Below, one piece after another: positions 1-51,954 of a stretch of 64,000 bases of DNA. Position numbers and translations under genes: made by a program. Position 1 is the first letter of the stretch. Each line of letters opens with the position of its first letter. The stretch comes from Loripinus fragilis (lineage: Eukaryota; Mollusca; Bivalvia; Lucinida; Lucinidae): the NCBI GenBank assembly GCA_964019695.1, contig OZ026517.1, positions 79,525,252 to 79,589,251 on the forward strand, given 5' to 3'. The notes under the pieces are model-generated. The model was not told where the DNA came from. It was given only the letters and a program-made list of their open reading frames with translations, and ran no database searches.

Positions 1-106
1 ATGATAGCTGTCAAAAGATAGAGATGTACATTTATTTTGAAAAGCTCTTACATGGGTATTTTCATTTTTGGTTTATTGTTTATTCCCTGGTATTTTGTAT
101 ATTAAA

Positions 107-505
107 CACTGTTTTAAGCGACCACTCAAAAGAAGACCCAGAAATATGTTTTCAAGACCGAATATAACTTAATGCAGGTCAAAAGTATTACAGAATGCCC
201 TATCTGAGCATTCTGCAATACTATTGACCTGCAGTAAGTTGCCACATATCTTTAAGACCTTTTTTGTCAAATTGTCTATTAATGAGTGTCCTCTTAACCC
301 TTAAAGCGCCAATCATGACTGCAGCAGACGACAAATTTTGTGACATCTTTCCAAATTTTCTAATAAAATAAGCTATGATCTGGCAGACAATTCTCATGAA
401 ATATCATGCCTTATTTGTTACGTTTGAAAAAGCAACAAAATTTGAAATTGCCGTCTGCTGCAAGTTATAGGTGGCGCTTTAAGGGTTAAAACAGGTTTTA
501 CTGTA
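107..505. mobile_element. Palindromic MITE (AAACCTGTCTTAAGCGGCC family), copy split by another MITE
   Basis: The left end has TTTTAAGCGACCACTC and the right end has ACAGGTTTTACTGTA, the two arms of a foldback family seen whole at 39781-39989. The right arm is displaced by the TTAA-flanked insertion at 298-485. Related arms occur at 35757-35850, 37230-37350 and at the window end. Confidence 0.6.
298..485. mobile_element. piggyBac-like MITE with TTAA duplication
   Basis: Inverted ends CCCTTAAAGCGCC / GGCGCTTTAAGGG, flanked by TTAA at 294-297 and 486-489, a hallmark of piggyBac-type insertion. The interior has CAGCAGACGAC and GTCGTCTGCTGC-like arms. Non-coding. It sits inside the older palindromic MITE. 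A second copy with both ends is at 40347-40586. Confidence 0.65.
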
Positions 506-600
506 TTTGCTGTTGTTTTTTTAGATCTACAGAGAGTTGTGAATGTTGTTTGTTGCATGTACTTATAATCTTTGTAATATTTTTTGTGTTCTTTGTTAAG

Positions 601-42788
<42,188 letters not shown>

Positions 42789-43105
42789 TAATTTTTATGC
42801 TGAGGGAAGTACACAGAATACTTCGAAATTCGATGTTAACCACAACGAGTTTGGCATGAACTATTTATCTACTGATATGTGGCATTCTCAAAAACTGACC
42901 GGTCTGATTTGAAGATGTTGGCTGCTTGTGCCATATTTGTTTACCAAATGCGTCACAAAATCATGTGATCCGCTCATTTGATTTCAAACTTGCATAAATC
43001 AGCATCTTTGTGTATCACTGGAAGGCTTCTATGATCTGATCATGTGCAAAACTTTTAAGAAGTGTTTTTAATCTAGAAAATATCATTCTGTCACAAAATG
43101 CTGTA

Positions 43106-43430
43106 ATACATAGAGGATCTAACATGAGTGCTCATTTTAATGAATTTTTAAACGAGTTGAGGAAAAGAGATAAAATGCCAGGCTTGCCTTGCATTTTATC
43201 TCTTTTTCGCAGCAAGTTTAATAAATTCAATATTACAGGAGCATGATTTTTAGATTCGATATATCACATGACATCAAAATTAATTAAAAATTGAATTTAT
43301 GCGTGAAAACGTCAAGATTTTGACATCTTTTATGCAACGCTATAATGGACCCCATTAGGTTACATTACAAATTTGTAAACCCCTAGTGCTTAATCGATTT
43401 TATTGCATGGCATTGTATCACCCCCAGACT
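43106..43430 (+). repeat. Interspersed repeat, copy 2, with foldback
   Basis: Shares motifs with 32605-32910; an inner GAGATAAAATGCCAGG/CTTGCATTTTATCTC hairpin. May lie in the PTP 3' UTR. Confidence 0.55.
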
Positions 43431-43668
43431 CGATGTCATGTGATAAAATAATTGTTTTGGTGTGGCTATACAATTCAAGTATTGATTTCTATGTTTGGCT
43501 AAGATAAATATCTTTTCTGCTTGCTACCTTTTAGTGACAGAGTTTTGAGTTATGCGCCCTGTGTAATATTATTATCTTGTACAGGAATTGAAAATGTTCT
43601 AAGGTGTGCGTTAATTAGAGAATTATCCTATTTCGCATACTAGAATACCTCATGGCTATTTATCATAT

Positions 43669-43905
43669 GGGCCTTGACGCGAGAAAACCTGTCTTCGGGG
43701 GTTTGCGAACATCACAGGCGCAGACCAGCCTGCGCATCCGTGCAGTCTGATCAGTGCCTTTGTTATTCGCTTTTAAGAAAGTACCATATGTAAACTTGCT
43801 ACAGGTGAAATTTCAATTTTCTAGCTAGTCTCTGTAGCTGAGGAGACTGGTTTGAAACTAGTTTTGTCAGACACACCGAAGACAGGTTTTCTTGTGATGA
43901 GGCCC
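43669..43905. mobile_element. GGGCCT-TIR MITE, best-preserved copy
   Basis: GGGCCTTGACGCGAGAAAAC opposite GTTTTCTTGTGATGAGGCCC, arms also share CTGTCTTCGG. Flanks ATAT on both sides suggest a short duplication. Confidence 0.8.
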
Positions 43906-44100
43906 ATATATCTTGGATACTTTTGCATTCAAAATGGACAAAACTGTACAGATTTTTTTTTATATTATGAATGCAATAGGAGTTAAAGAAAGCTGAAAAT
44001 GATCTAAGGTGTGCACTGATCAGAGAATTGAATTCTATTAAGCCTAGAATACCTCGTGGTTATTATGTTTATCATATAACTTAAATACATGTACTTTTGC

Positions 44101-44290
44101 AGGGAGCGCAGTGGCTCAGTGGTAGAATGCTTGACCGAGGGGCCCTGGCTTTGAGCCTCACCGGCATCACTGCCTTGTGTCCTTGAGCAAGACACATTAA
44201 TCTTAGCTTAGTACGGGTTCAACCCAGGAATAGCCGTCCCTACATAACTGAAAGATTGGTGATGGGATGTAAAGAATCAAATCAAACAAA
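44101..44290 (+). mobile_element. tRNA-derived SINE
   Basis: GGAGCGCAGTGGCTCAGTGG, then GCTTTGAGCCTCACCGG (decayed B box), body GAGCAAGACACATTAATC, tail GGGATGTAAAGAATCAAATC and an A-rich end. Confidence 0.85.
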
Positions 44291-44692
44291 CAAATAAATA
44301 CTTTTGCATTCAAAATGGACAGAACTGTACAGAAGTTTTTTTTCCATTATGAATGCAATAGGACCTAAAGAACGCTGAAAATGATCTAAGCCTAAGCTGA
44401 TCATCAGAGTATTGCATTAAACTAAGCATAGAGTTTACTTCAAACCTCATGTCTATTTATATCATACGTCTTAGATCCTTTTGCATTAAAAATGTACAAT
44501 CCACTACAGAGTTTTGTCCAATATGAATGCAATAGGACTCGAAGAATGCTGAAAAGAATGCTGAAAATAATCTATAGTGTAGGCTGAGGCCAAATAAAAA
44601 AATATCTGTGTTTAGTGTAATCATCGTTAGGTTACCAAAGGTATCATCAGATGAGAAAGCAGATGACATGTGTTTTGAAAGGCAGGAAAAGG

Positions 44693-44955
44693 GTTAGGAT
44701 TACCTCTTTACCTCATAGAGAAGCCTTTTTTATGATTTGCAAAACATAGCAGACCCAGATCAGGCAGCTCTTGTAAGAGCTGCCTGATCAGGGTCTTCTC
44801 TGTTTGCTTAATATAGACATTTTTATCTGATCCTACACAAGTGGGCCTGACACGTAATTTATTTGTTCTATGTACGAACATGAAAGTTTATTTATGATAA
44901 ATATTCATAGTTGGTGGAGCATAGCATGAATATTCATGAAGGAAATGGTTAATAC
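44693..44955. repeat. ~230-bp interspersed repeat, copy 2
   Basis: CAGGCAGCTCTTGTAAGAGC palindrome, then ATCTGATCCTACACAAGTGG and a GAATATTCATGAAGG end. Confidence 0.6.
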
Positions 44956-45412
44956 AACCTATGTTAATGTAAACATTTTTACCTGAACTGTCTCCGACTT
45001 TGCTCATTCACATTGAAAAACTGCTGTATTTATATTGTTGATTTTTTTTAAACTTGACATTGGAACGGTTTAAGAATCTACCTTGCTTTCTGTTAAAACC
45101 ATGTTAACTTGTTGAAGTCAATGTAAAATTTAAACGTTAAACCATTCACGAAACAGACATGTTTCAAGACTAACAAATTTGTTACAGTTTTAAAGATGAT
45201 ATTTTAATTCTTCTTTTTATGTTGATCTTTGTTGATTTTTTGGCAGACATTGTTGTCTTGTTTGTTTTTAACTTTCAGAACTGTGATTTTATGTAAAAAT
45301 ACTTTTTAGCTCAATTTTCTGCGACAATGGAAGCCTTAATGCAAAAGTAGGTGGGTTAGTTGAGGCATCTAACCTGGATTTCAAGCTGTCTTAAAAGAAC
45401 AGTAGCTTTAAC

Positions 45413-45645
45413 CCATTACTTCATAGAGACACCTTTTAATGCTTTTGCAAACAGAGCAAACCCAGATCAGGCAGATCTTGTAAGAGCTGCTTGATCAGGG
45501 TTTACTCTGATAATGGATGTACGATATATCTGATCCTACACTAGTGGACCTGACAATGTAATTTCTTTGTTCTACGTACCAACATGAAGTTTATGTATAT
45601 AATTATTCATAGTGGGTTAAGCCAGACATGAATATTCATAAAGAA
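45413..45645. repeat. ~230-bp interspersed repeat, copy 3
   Basis: CAGGCAGATCTTGTAAGAGC, ATCTGATCCTACACTAGTGG and GAATATTCATAAAG, parallel to copy 2. Confidence 0.6.
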
Positions 45646-45743
45646 ACTACTAGACCAAGAGCATTGATATTTCACGCCTGTTTACCATGTGGGGAGAGCA
45701 TATATTTAAATGAATACCAAAAAAATGGTATTGAGCTATTTTT

Positions 45744-46914
45744 AGCTCACCAGAGCCGAAGGCTCATGGGTGAGCTAATAGTATACCAGTCACTCCGGCG
45801 TCCGTCTGTCCGGCAACATTTTCAAACATATTCTCCTCTGAAACCACTGGGCCAATTGAACTCAAATTTCATATAGAGACTTCTTACGATGGGGGAACAA
45901 AAGTTTGTTCAAATGGTCCTGGTCACATGACCAAGATGGCCGCCATGCCCATATATGGTAAAAACTCTTTAAAAATCTGCTTCTCAAGAACCAGAAGGCC
46001 AATGACCTTAGGACTTGGTATGTAGCATTGGGGATGTGGGGCCTACCAAGTTTGTTCAAATTATGATTCTAAGTTGACCTTGACCTACTTAAGGTCAAGG
46101 TAAAATTTGCTTCCTAATGCATTTAAATGGGAAATTTTATGAAAAGTTGATTGTTTGAATACTGTTGAAGCAGAAGTCATTATTCTCACTTGATATGTTC
46201 AATCTAATGAGACATTGGCTATAAATAAGTTTCAAAAGTCAAAGTTGACCTTTCAATCTTTCAGCCAAGGTCGCTCATATTGGAGTCCAATCAACATATT
46301 AAAACATAGCTTTCTCAGAAACCACTGGGCCAATTGATTCAAATTTCATTTGACGACTCCTTATGCTTGCTTTGCCAAAATTTATACAAATTGTTCTGGT
46401 CACTTGACTAAGATGGCCACCACGCCCATATATGGTAAAAACTATTTAAATATCTTCTTCTCTGGAACCAAAAGGCCAATGGCCTTGGGACTTGGTATGT
46501 AGCATTGGGGATGTAAGCCCTACCAGGTTTGCACAAATGGTAAATCTAGGTTGGCCTTGACCTAATTTATGGCAAGGTCAAATTTGATTCCTAATGCATT
46601 TATATGGGAAAATCTTGAAATGTTCATTTTGCTATATCTGTTTAAGCCGAAATCATAATACTTGCGAGAAATGTTAAACATAATCATAGTAATGAGACAA
46701 TGTCATTTGGACTGCCACATACCTACTAAACATCTTTTTCTCAGAAATCACTGGGCTATTTGATGGAGTATTCATTAGATTGTTGACCTAAATGGCCGCA
46801 ACCCCTAAATATGGTAAACAAATTATGTTTCATTATAAGCCGTAGTTGACCTTGACCAATTTTAACATTATTAAGAAGATCGGGTGAGCGCTTCAGGACC
46901 TTCAGGTCCTCTAG
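45744..46914 (+). mobile_element. Helitron-like non-autonomous element, uninterrupted copy
   Basis: TAGCTCACC...GGTGAGCTA start hairpin, two ~480-bp internal units (GGTCACATGACCAAGATGGC), end GGGTGAGCGCTTCAGGACCT with AGGACCT/AGGTCCT hairpin and CTAG at 46911-46914 followed by T. About 1.17 kb, non-coding. Confidence 0.65.
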
Positions 46915-47002
46915 TTTAAAATAAATAGGTAAATGATAGTTCATTATGGTTCTAATGTTGATTGTTTCTGAGATAATTGTGCTTCAGAAACACATTTTGT
47001 TT

Positions 47003-47335
47003 TATCATGTCACCAGGAGCGCAGTGGCTCAGTGGTAGAGTGCTTGACTCAAGATCGAGGTGTTGCAGGTTTAATCATGTCACCAGGAGTGCTATAGAAA
47101 GTGCTTGACTCTAGATTGAGGGGTTGTGGGTTTAATCATGTCACCAGGAATGCAGTGGCTCAGTGGTAGAGTGCTTGACTTGAGGTTGCCGGTTCAAGCC
47201 TCACCAGGGGTGATGCGTTGTGTCCTTCAGCAAGACACTTTATCATCTGCTTAGTACTGGTTCAACCAAGGAAGAACTGTCCTGACATGACTGAAAATCG
47301 TTGACTGGGACGTAAAGAATCCGTGCAAACAAACA
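47003..47335 (+). mobile_element. SINE with triplicated head
   Basis: ATCATGTCACCAGGAGCGCA starts three successive partial or full tRNA-like heads (about 47003, 47075 and 47137) before a single SINE body (GTGTCCTTCAGCAAGACACT ... GGGACGTAAAGAATCC). Confidence 0.75.
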
Positions 47336-47832
47336 ATGTCACCAGTTCATTCTTGAATGAATCATTCAAGTGGATCTGTATTTCCACTGCACACTTGTAT
47401 AGATCAGAGGACAGTAAGGTCCTGAAGCACCAAACTGGCACGGAACATAGGTCCAGTTAAGAATTTGTATGAGCGTAAAATTGTAATTATTTTCTTACCC
47501 ATCAATTTAAACATTTGTTTAGGTGCTCAAAAGAACTGTCTCATTGAGACAACATATGTTTTGGATGAGAAATAAAGAAAATAGTTTTCCAATATGCACG
47601 CTTATCTGGAGCCCTGACGGAGTCACAAGAATATAGATTTCCTTAATCATGTTAATTTTTCAATGTCAAGATCAAAGTAGGATCATTATTTGAACAAACT
47701 TTGTAAGGCCCATATCCTGATGTTACACTCCATGACCAAAAAATGTATTTGGCCATGGAACCTATCTTACCAATATATAGACGGTCAAATTTAATGCTCT
47801 TGGGCTCTACGATCATATCCAGAACGGTAACT

Positions 47833-48487
47833 GGACATCTCGCCCCCTAACAAACTGGGCCCCTAACCAACTCGGCCCTTGACAAATTCGGCCCCTTCAA
47901 ATTCGACCCCTAACCATCTTGGCCCAAAAATCTACTTATAATCATTAATATATAAACAATGAACATATATAAGTTAGTATATTTCAGAACTTGTAATTAC
48001 TGTACGATTTTATTTAGTGCACTGACTCCCGAGCCTGACTCAAACTAGCTCATTCAGCTTTGGGACTCACAATCACCCAATATGCAACCAGCCAAGGCTC
48101 AGGGGCAACTGCGCATCTAGAGCCTTCGCCATTTGCAAACATTTATTATTTTAGCCCTTAGTCCGCCAGTCACAACTATTGTCATCTACTCACCTCTTCT
48201 ATCACTCATTTTTTTTACAGAAATAAGCTCTAATGAGACACCACATAATGGGGCTTCTGGAATTGGAATGCACTGTTTGCCTTTGCCCCATAAAGTCATC
48301 ACGCAAGCTAATTGTTTCATACCCATTACGCACGCAAAATGAGAATGAAATATTGAAAAAATGTGATCAATGAAACAATACAGCCTCCTGCCTCCTGAAA
48401 CAAATGGCACAATGTTTCTATTGGGGGCCGAGTTTGCAAGGGGCGGAGTTTGTTAGGGGCCAAGTTTGTCAGGGGCCCAGATGTCCC
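47833..48487. mobile_element. Foldback element with repeat-built arms
   Basis: Left GGACATCTCGCCCCCTAACA, right TCAGGGGCCCAGATGTCC; both arms are ~20-bp tandem repeats of the CCCCTAACAAACTCGG type. Centre 47930-48410 is single-copy looking. Confidence 0.7.
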
Positions 48488-48945
48488 AGAATCTCCAGAA
48501 CATATGTTGTTGTTTATTCATTGTTGCTGCTCCTGTTGAGTGTGGGGGTTTAGTGTTTGGTTATTGAGTAAACCTGGCTTCCAAGGTTACAAAAAATTTC
48601 ATGCTCAACTCAACTGAGCTTTAAATGACTTTAGCTCCACAAAACTAGAATGCTAAAAGCTGAAATTTTTTCTTGCTTTTAAACTCTCAGATGTTGCATT
48701 TATCATGCTAATAAATGTTAAAATGCCAACAATTGTTTGTATTTTAACATTTATGTGCAGGATAAACTTCATGCTCAGTTGTTAAGCCTTAATAAACCTT
48801 GAAAATTATTTTGTAGTTAGTCCGAAATCTAGTCAGCTACAGTGGACTGACTATGTTATCCATAACTACATGTAGGTGTTCTCATGACACAGTCATACTT
48901 CATAAGTTTATGTTTTTGTTTTCTTTCTGAAATAAATGGCCCAGC

Positions 48946-49925
48946 ATGTGTGATAATGGTACTTATTATATACCTATAAATGATACAACATTTGAACTGT
49001 CTGTTTATTGGCCATCTGATACAGAAAGCCGGATCAACAAACTGAGGTTTTCTGAATCCATATCACTATCCTTTAAAATGAGGCTAACATCAATTACCTG
49101 TTTTTGCGGCGACGTTGTGCAAAGTAAATTTCAAGCATGGAACCAGAAACAGAAAACATGTTGACGTAACGTCAATAAATGAAACGTTATGGCAAACGTT
49201 CCCGCATTTTTTTTTCTGGATTAAAGACCAAAACAATTTGTAATATCAGAATAATGTCGGAAAAAGGTATATAATAAACATCTTATAATAGTAACATGAT
49301 CTGGCGTACTGTATCATGTCCCTTGGATGAGGTTATACCATCCAATCACTTTTGACGCTTTGCATCTCAGGTGATCTGATGGTATGACCTCATCAACTCG
49401 ACGTGATACAGTACACCAGATCAAGTTACTATTATAATAATGTGTATTTATTATACACATATAAATGATACATCTTTTTAACTGACTGTTTTCTGGCCAT
49501 CTGATACAGAAAGCCAGATCAACGAACTGAGGTTTTCTGATTCCATATCACTATCCTTAAAAATTGAGGCTAATGTCAGTTACCTGTTTTTTGCGGCAAC
49601 GTTACGTAAAGTAAATTTTAAGCATGTAACCAGCGATGGAAAACATGATGACATGACGTCATGAAACGTAAGGTAATGGCAATCGTTCCTGCAATTTTTT
49701 CTGGATTAAAGACCAAAACAATCAGAATAATGTTGGAAAAAAGGTATATAATATACACATTATTTTAACAGTAACTTGATCTGGTGTACAGTTTCACGTT
49801 TCTTGGATTAGCCCATGTCATCAGATCACCCTCGACGCTTCCTGTCTCGTGTGGTCCGTTGATATGAGCTAATCCACTCGACAAGATACTGTAGGCTAGA
49901 TCAAGTTACTGTTATAATAATGTGT
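48946..49925 (+). repeat. Tandem duplication of a ~485-bp unit, each ending in a foldback
   Basis: GGCCATCTGATACAGAAAGC occurs at about 49010 and 49493; TTCTGGATTAAAGACCAAAA at 49213 and 49698. The foldbacks at 49270-49440 and 49755-49920 share GTAACTTGATCTGG arms but differ inside. The short ORF at 48946 lies in the repeat. Confidence 0.75.
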
Positions 49926-50089
49926 ATTTAACACATATGTGTAATACAATGGCACTTTTGGCATATGTGTAATGCCACTCTGTATAGCTGCATGCCAAGG
50001 TATCCAGTGAGGAAAAAAGCCTAATGTTAGGTCTCATTCTTCATCTGTTTTATTATTTTGTGTACACGTTACAGGTTTAGATAAAACAA

Positions 50090-50260
50090 TCATTTTCAGT
50101 GTAAAATTGTAAATATTTTCTTACCCATAAGTTTTAACATATGTTTTGGCTGCTCAAAAGAACCGTCTCATTGAGACTGTTCTTTTGAGTACCCACTTCA
50201 TATGTTTTGGTTGAGAAATAAGAAAATTATTTTTCTGTTACACACTTAACTAAATGCCTG
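50090..50260. mobile_element. Palindromic MITE (AAAAGAACCGTCTCATTGAG)
   Basis: TTTTCTTACCCATAAGTTTT at left, mirrored ATTTCTCAACC at right; centre GAACCGTCTCATTGAGACTG. Same family: 24130-24290, 37960-38095, 47470-47600, 63550-63690. Confidence 0.7.
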
Positions 50261-50342
50261 ATACATGAAGTAAAGACTCGAGTGGGCCTGTGTGGATGCT
50301 CAGTCTCATCTGAGCCTTCACTGCTCACGAATGTGATAAGCA

Positions 50343-50575
50343 GGGGCAGATCCAGAATTTCTGAAAAGAGGTTTTATTCATTCACTACTGTATAAAGGTG
50401 TGGGGGTTCGCTTTGCTGATTTTATCTTATTTTTCTTAAATATTCCATGAAAATGAAATAATTTGGTCTCACTGAGACCAAATTATTTCATTTTCATGGG
50501 ATTTTAAAATCAGGGGATGGGGAGAGGGGGTGGGGGATGAGCGAACCCTGATACCGGTTGGCTCTGATATTACAT
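50343..50575. mobile_element. Relative of the 19541 MITE
   Basis: AGGGGCAGATCCAGAATTTC left, GGTCTCACTGAGACCAAATT centre, GGGGATGGGGAGAGG right. Confidence 0.5.
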
Positions 50576-51105
50576 GCACATTCCAATCAAATCAAATGTA
50601 TCAAAATACCAGATATGTCTCTTCTTTTTATAAGAATATAGCATTTATATATGTTATCTGCTTTTTCCATAAGCAGATGAAAGTTTAAATTTCCATTTTG
50701 TTATCATCTACAAAATAATTTATTTTGTATAGTTGTTTTGCTATGTTTTCATTAAGATATATATTCGTTCATATTATTAATAAAATATATTGCTTTTATG
50801 TTGTCTTGTGTATTCATTTAGGAACTTGGGTCAAATGGGCTAGATAGAGGTTTTATTTTTGGTTTGAGTGTTAATATACATCTATATTTTGTGTAATATG
50901 GTATGCATGCAGCAAAGCACAGTGAGTTAGAACAAAAACAAATCTAGACTATTAAGACAAATTATATTGAAAAGGAATACAAATAAGATAATGTCAGATT
51001 TACACATGTTCTGTTTAAAGTGCTCAGAATTGAAATTATTCCATGTCCACTATTTTACAGGCAAATAAATGAATGATTTGTGAAAATTATCAATAATAAC
51101 ATTTC

Positions 51106-51111
51106 TTTATT
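51106..51111 (-). promoter_or_regulatory. Candidate FMO polyadenylation signal
   Basis: AATAAA on the minus strand about 600 bases after the FMO stop. It is the first canonical hexamer I found downstream. If used, the 3' UTR would include the 51.4-51.6 kb inverted repeat. No transcript evidence. Confidence 0.3.
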
Positions 51112-51413
51112 TTAATTAGTTCTTCAAAACCCTGCTGTATAAATATTTACGTCAACAGCTGATTTTGTATAGTCGACAAGAAGTCGCAACATCAATTTTC
51201 ATCAGCATACATATAGCATACCTTCCTGATGCACCAATGAAAAGCAATCAATGCAAAAGGATAAATCAAAGTAACTACAATTTCAGTTCACCAAACCTCT
51301 ATCCAAAGTCATCCCCAATTAAAGTCTATTAGCGGGAACTCCTTTTTTTCCATGCAAAAGCAACAAAGCTTCCATTTTATGTCAGTGATGTAACATCTCT
51401 CATTGTTTAGTAT

Positions 51414-51610
51414 GACAAGCCCACACTGGGTAGGCGGCAATCAAAAACACTCAACAATCGACGAACGTGGATCAAAAGTCAATAGAAACAGTGTTTTTGA
51501 TTGCCAGTTATCGCCAGTGTGGCGACAAATGGCAATCAAAAACTCTGTTTCTAAAGATTTTTGATCTACGTTCCTCGATAGTTTTGGTGTTTTCGATTGC
51601 CACCTACCTT
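51414..51610. repeat. Inverted repeat just downstream of FMO stop
   Basis: GGCAATCAAAAACACT and GGTGTTTTCGATTGCC at the ends, inner GAACGTGGATCAAAAG opposite TTTTTGATCTACGTTC, centre CGCCAGTGTGGCG. Ends 103 bases from the stop and so lies in the likely FMO 3' UTR. Confidence 0.75.
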
Positions 51611-51712
51611 AGTCTAGATCCTTTTTAGCTTTTACTCCTGTGCTTGTCCATATATTTTGTTCTTTGTTTTTTGTTTTGAGTATTTTTACATATTTACATT
51701 AACTAGAACATA

Positions 51713-51954
51713 TTAGAACATCAACATTAGAGCAAAGAGGATCACAATGGCAAATAAGTAGAATAATATACTACGGCCCTTATCTGGGGGCATTGGTCTT
51801 GTTTGTAGAGGATAGTAGGTTCTCTCCCACTGTGTCAGTATAGCATCTCTTGCTCCCTTCCAGGAACCCGGCCCCATCAATCGGAACTGGTATGGGGTGC
51901 CAGGACCAAAGTAGCAACTTAAGGCAAGCTTGGGATCTGTCAGGAAAAGTTTCG
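51713..51954 (-). CDS. FMO: FMO exon 5 (C-terminus, membrane tail)
   Basis: Acceptor CTGTTTCCCTTTCAG. Encodes [38 protein letters not shown] and [14 protein letters not shown], all strong matches to the conserved C-terminal region of FMOs, then [19 protein letters not shown] as a single hydrophobic segment ending two residues before TAA (51713-51715). The tail fits the C-terminal ER anchor of animal FMOs. Confidence 0.95.

Noticed and set aside
48946..49164. 72-codon ORF as a gene
   Set aside because: Its sequence is repeated 485 bp downstream with frame-breaking differences.
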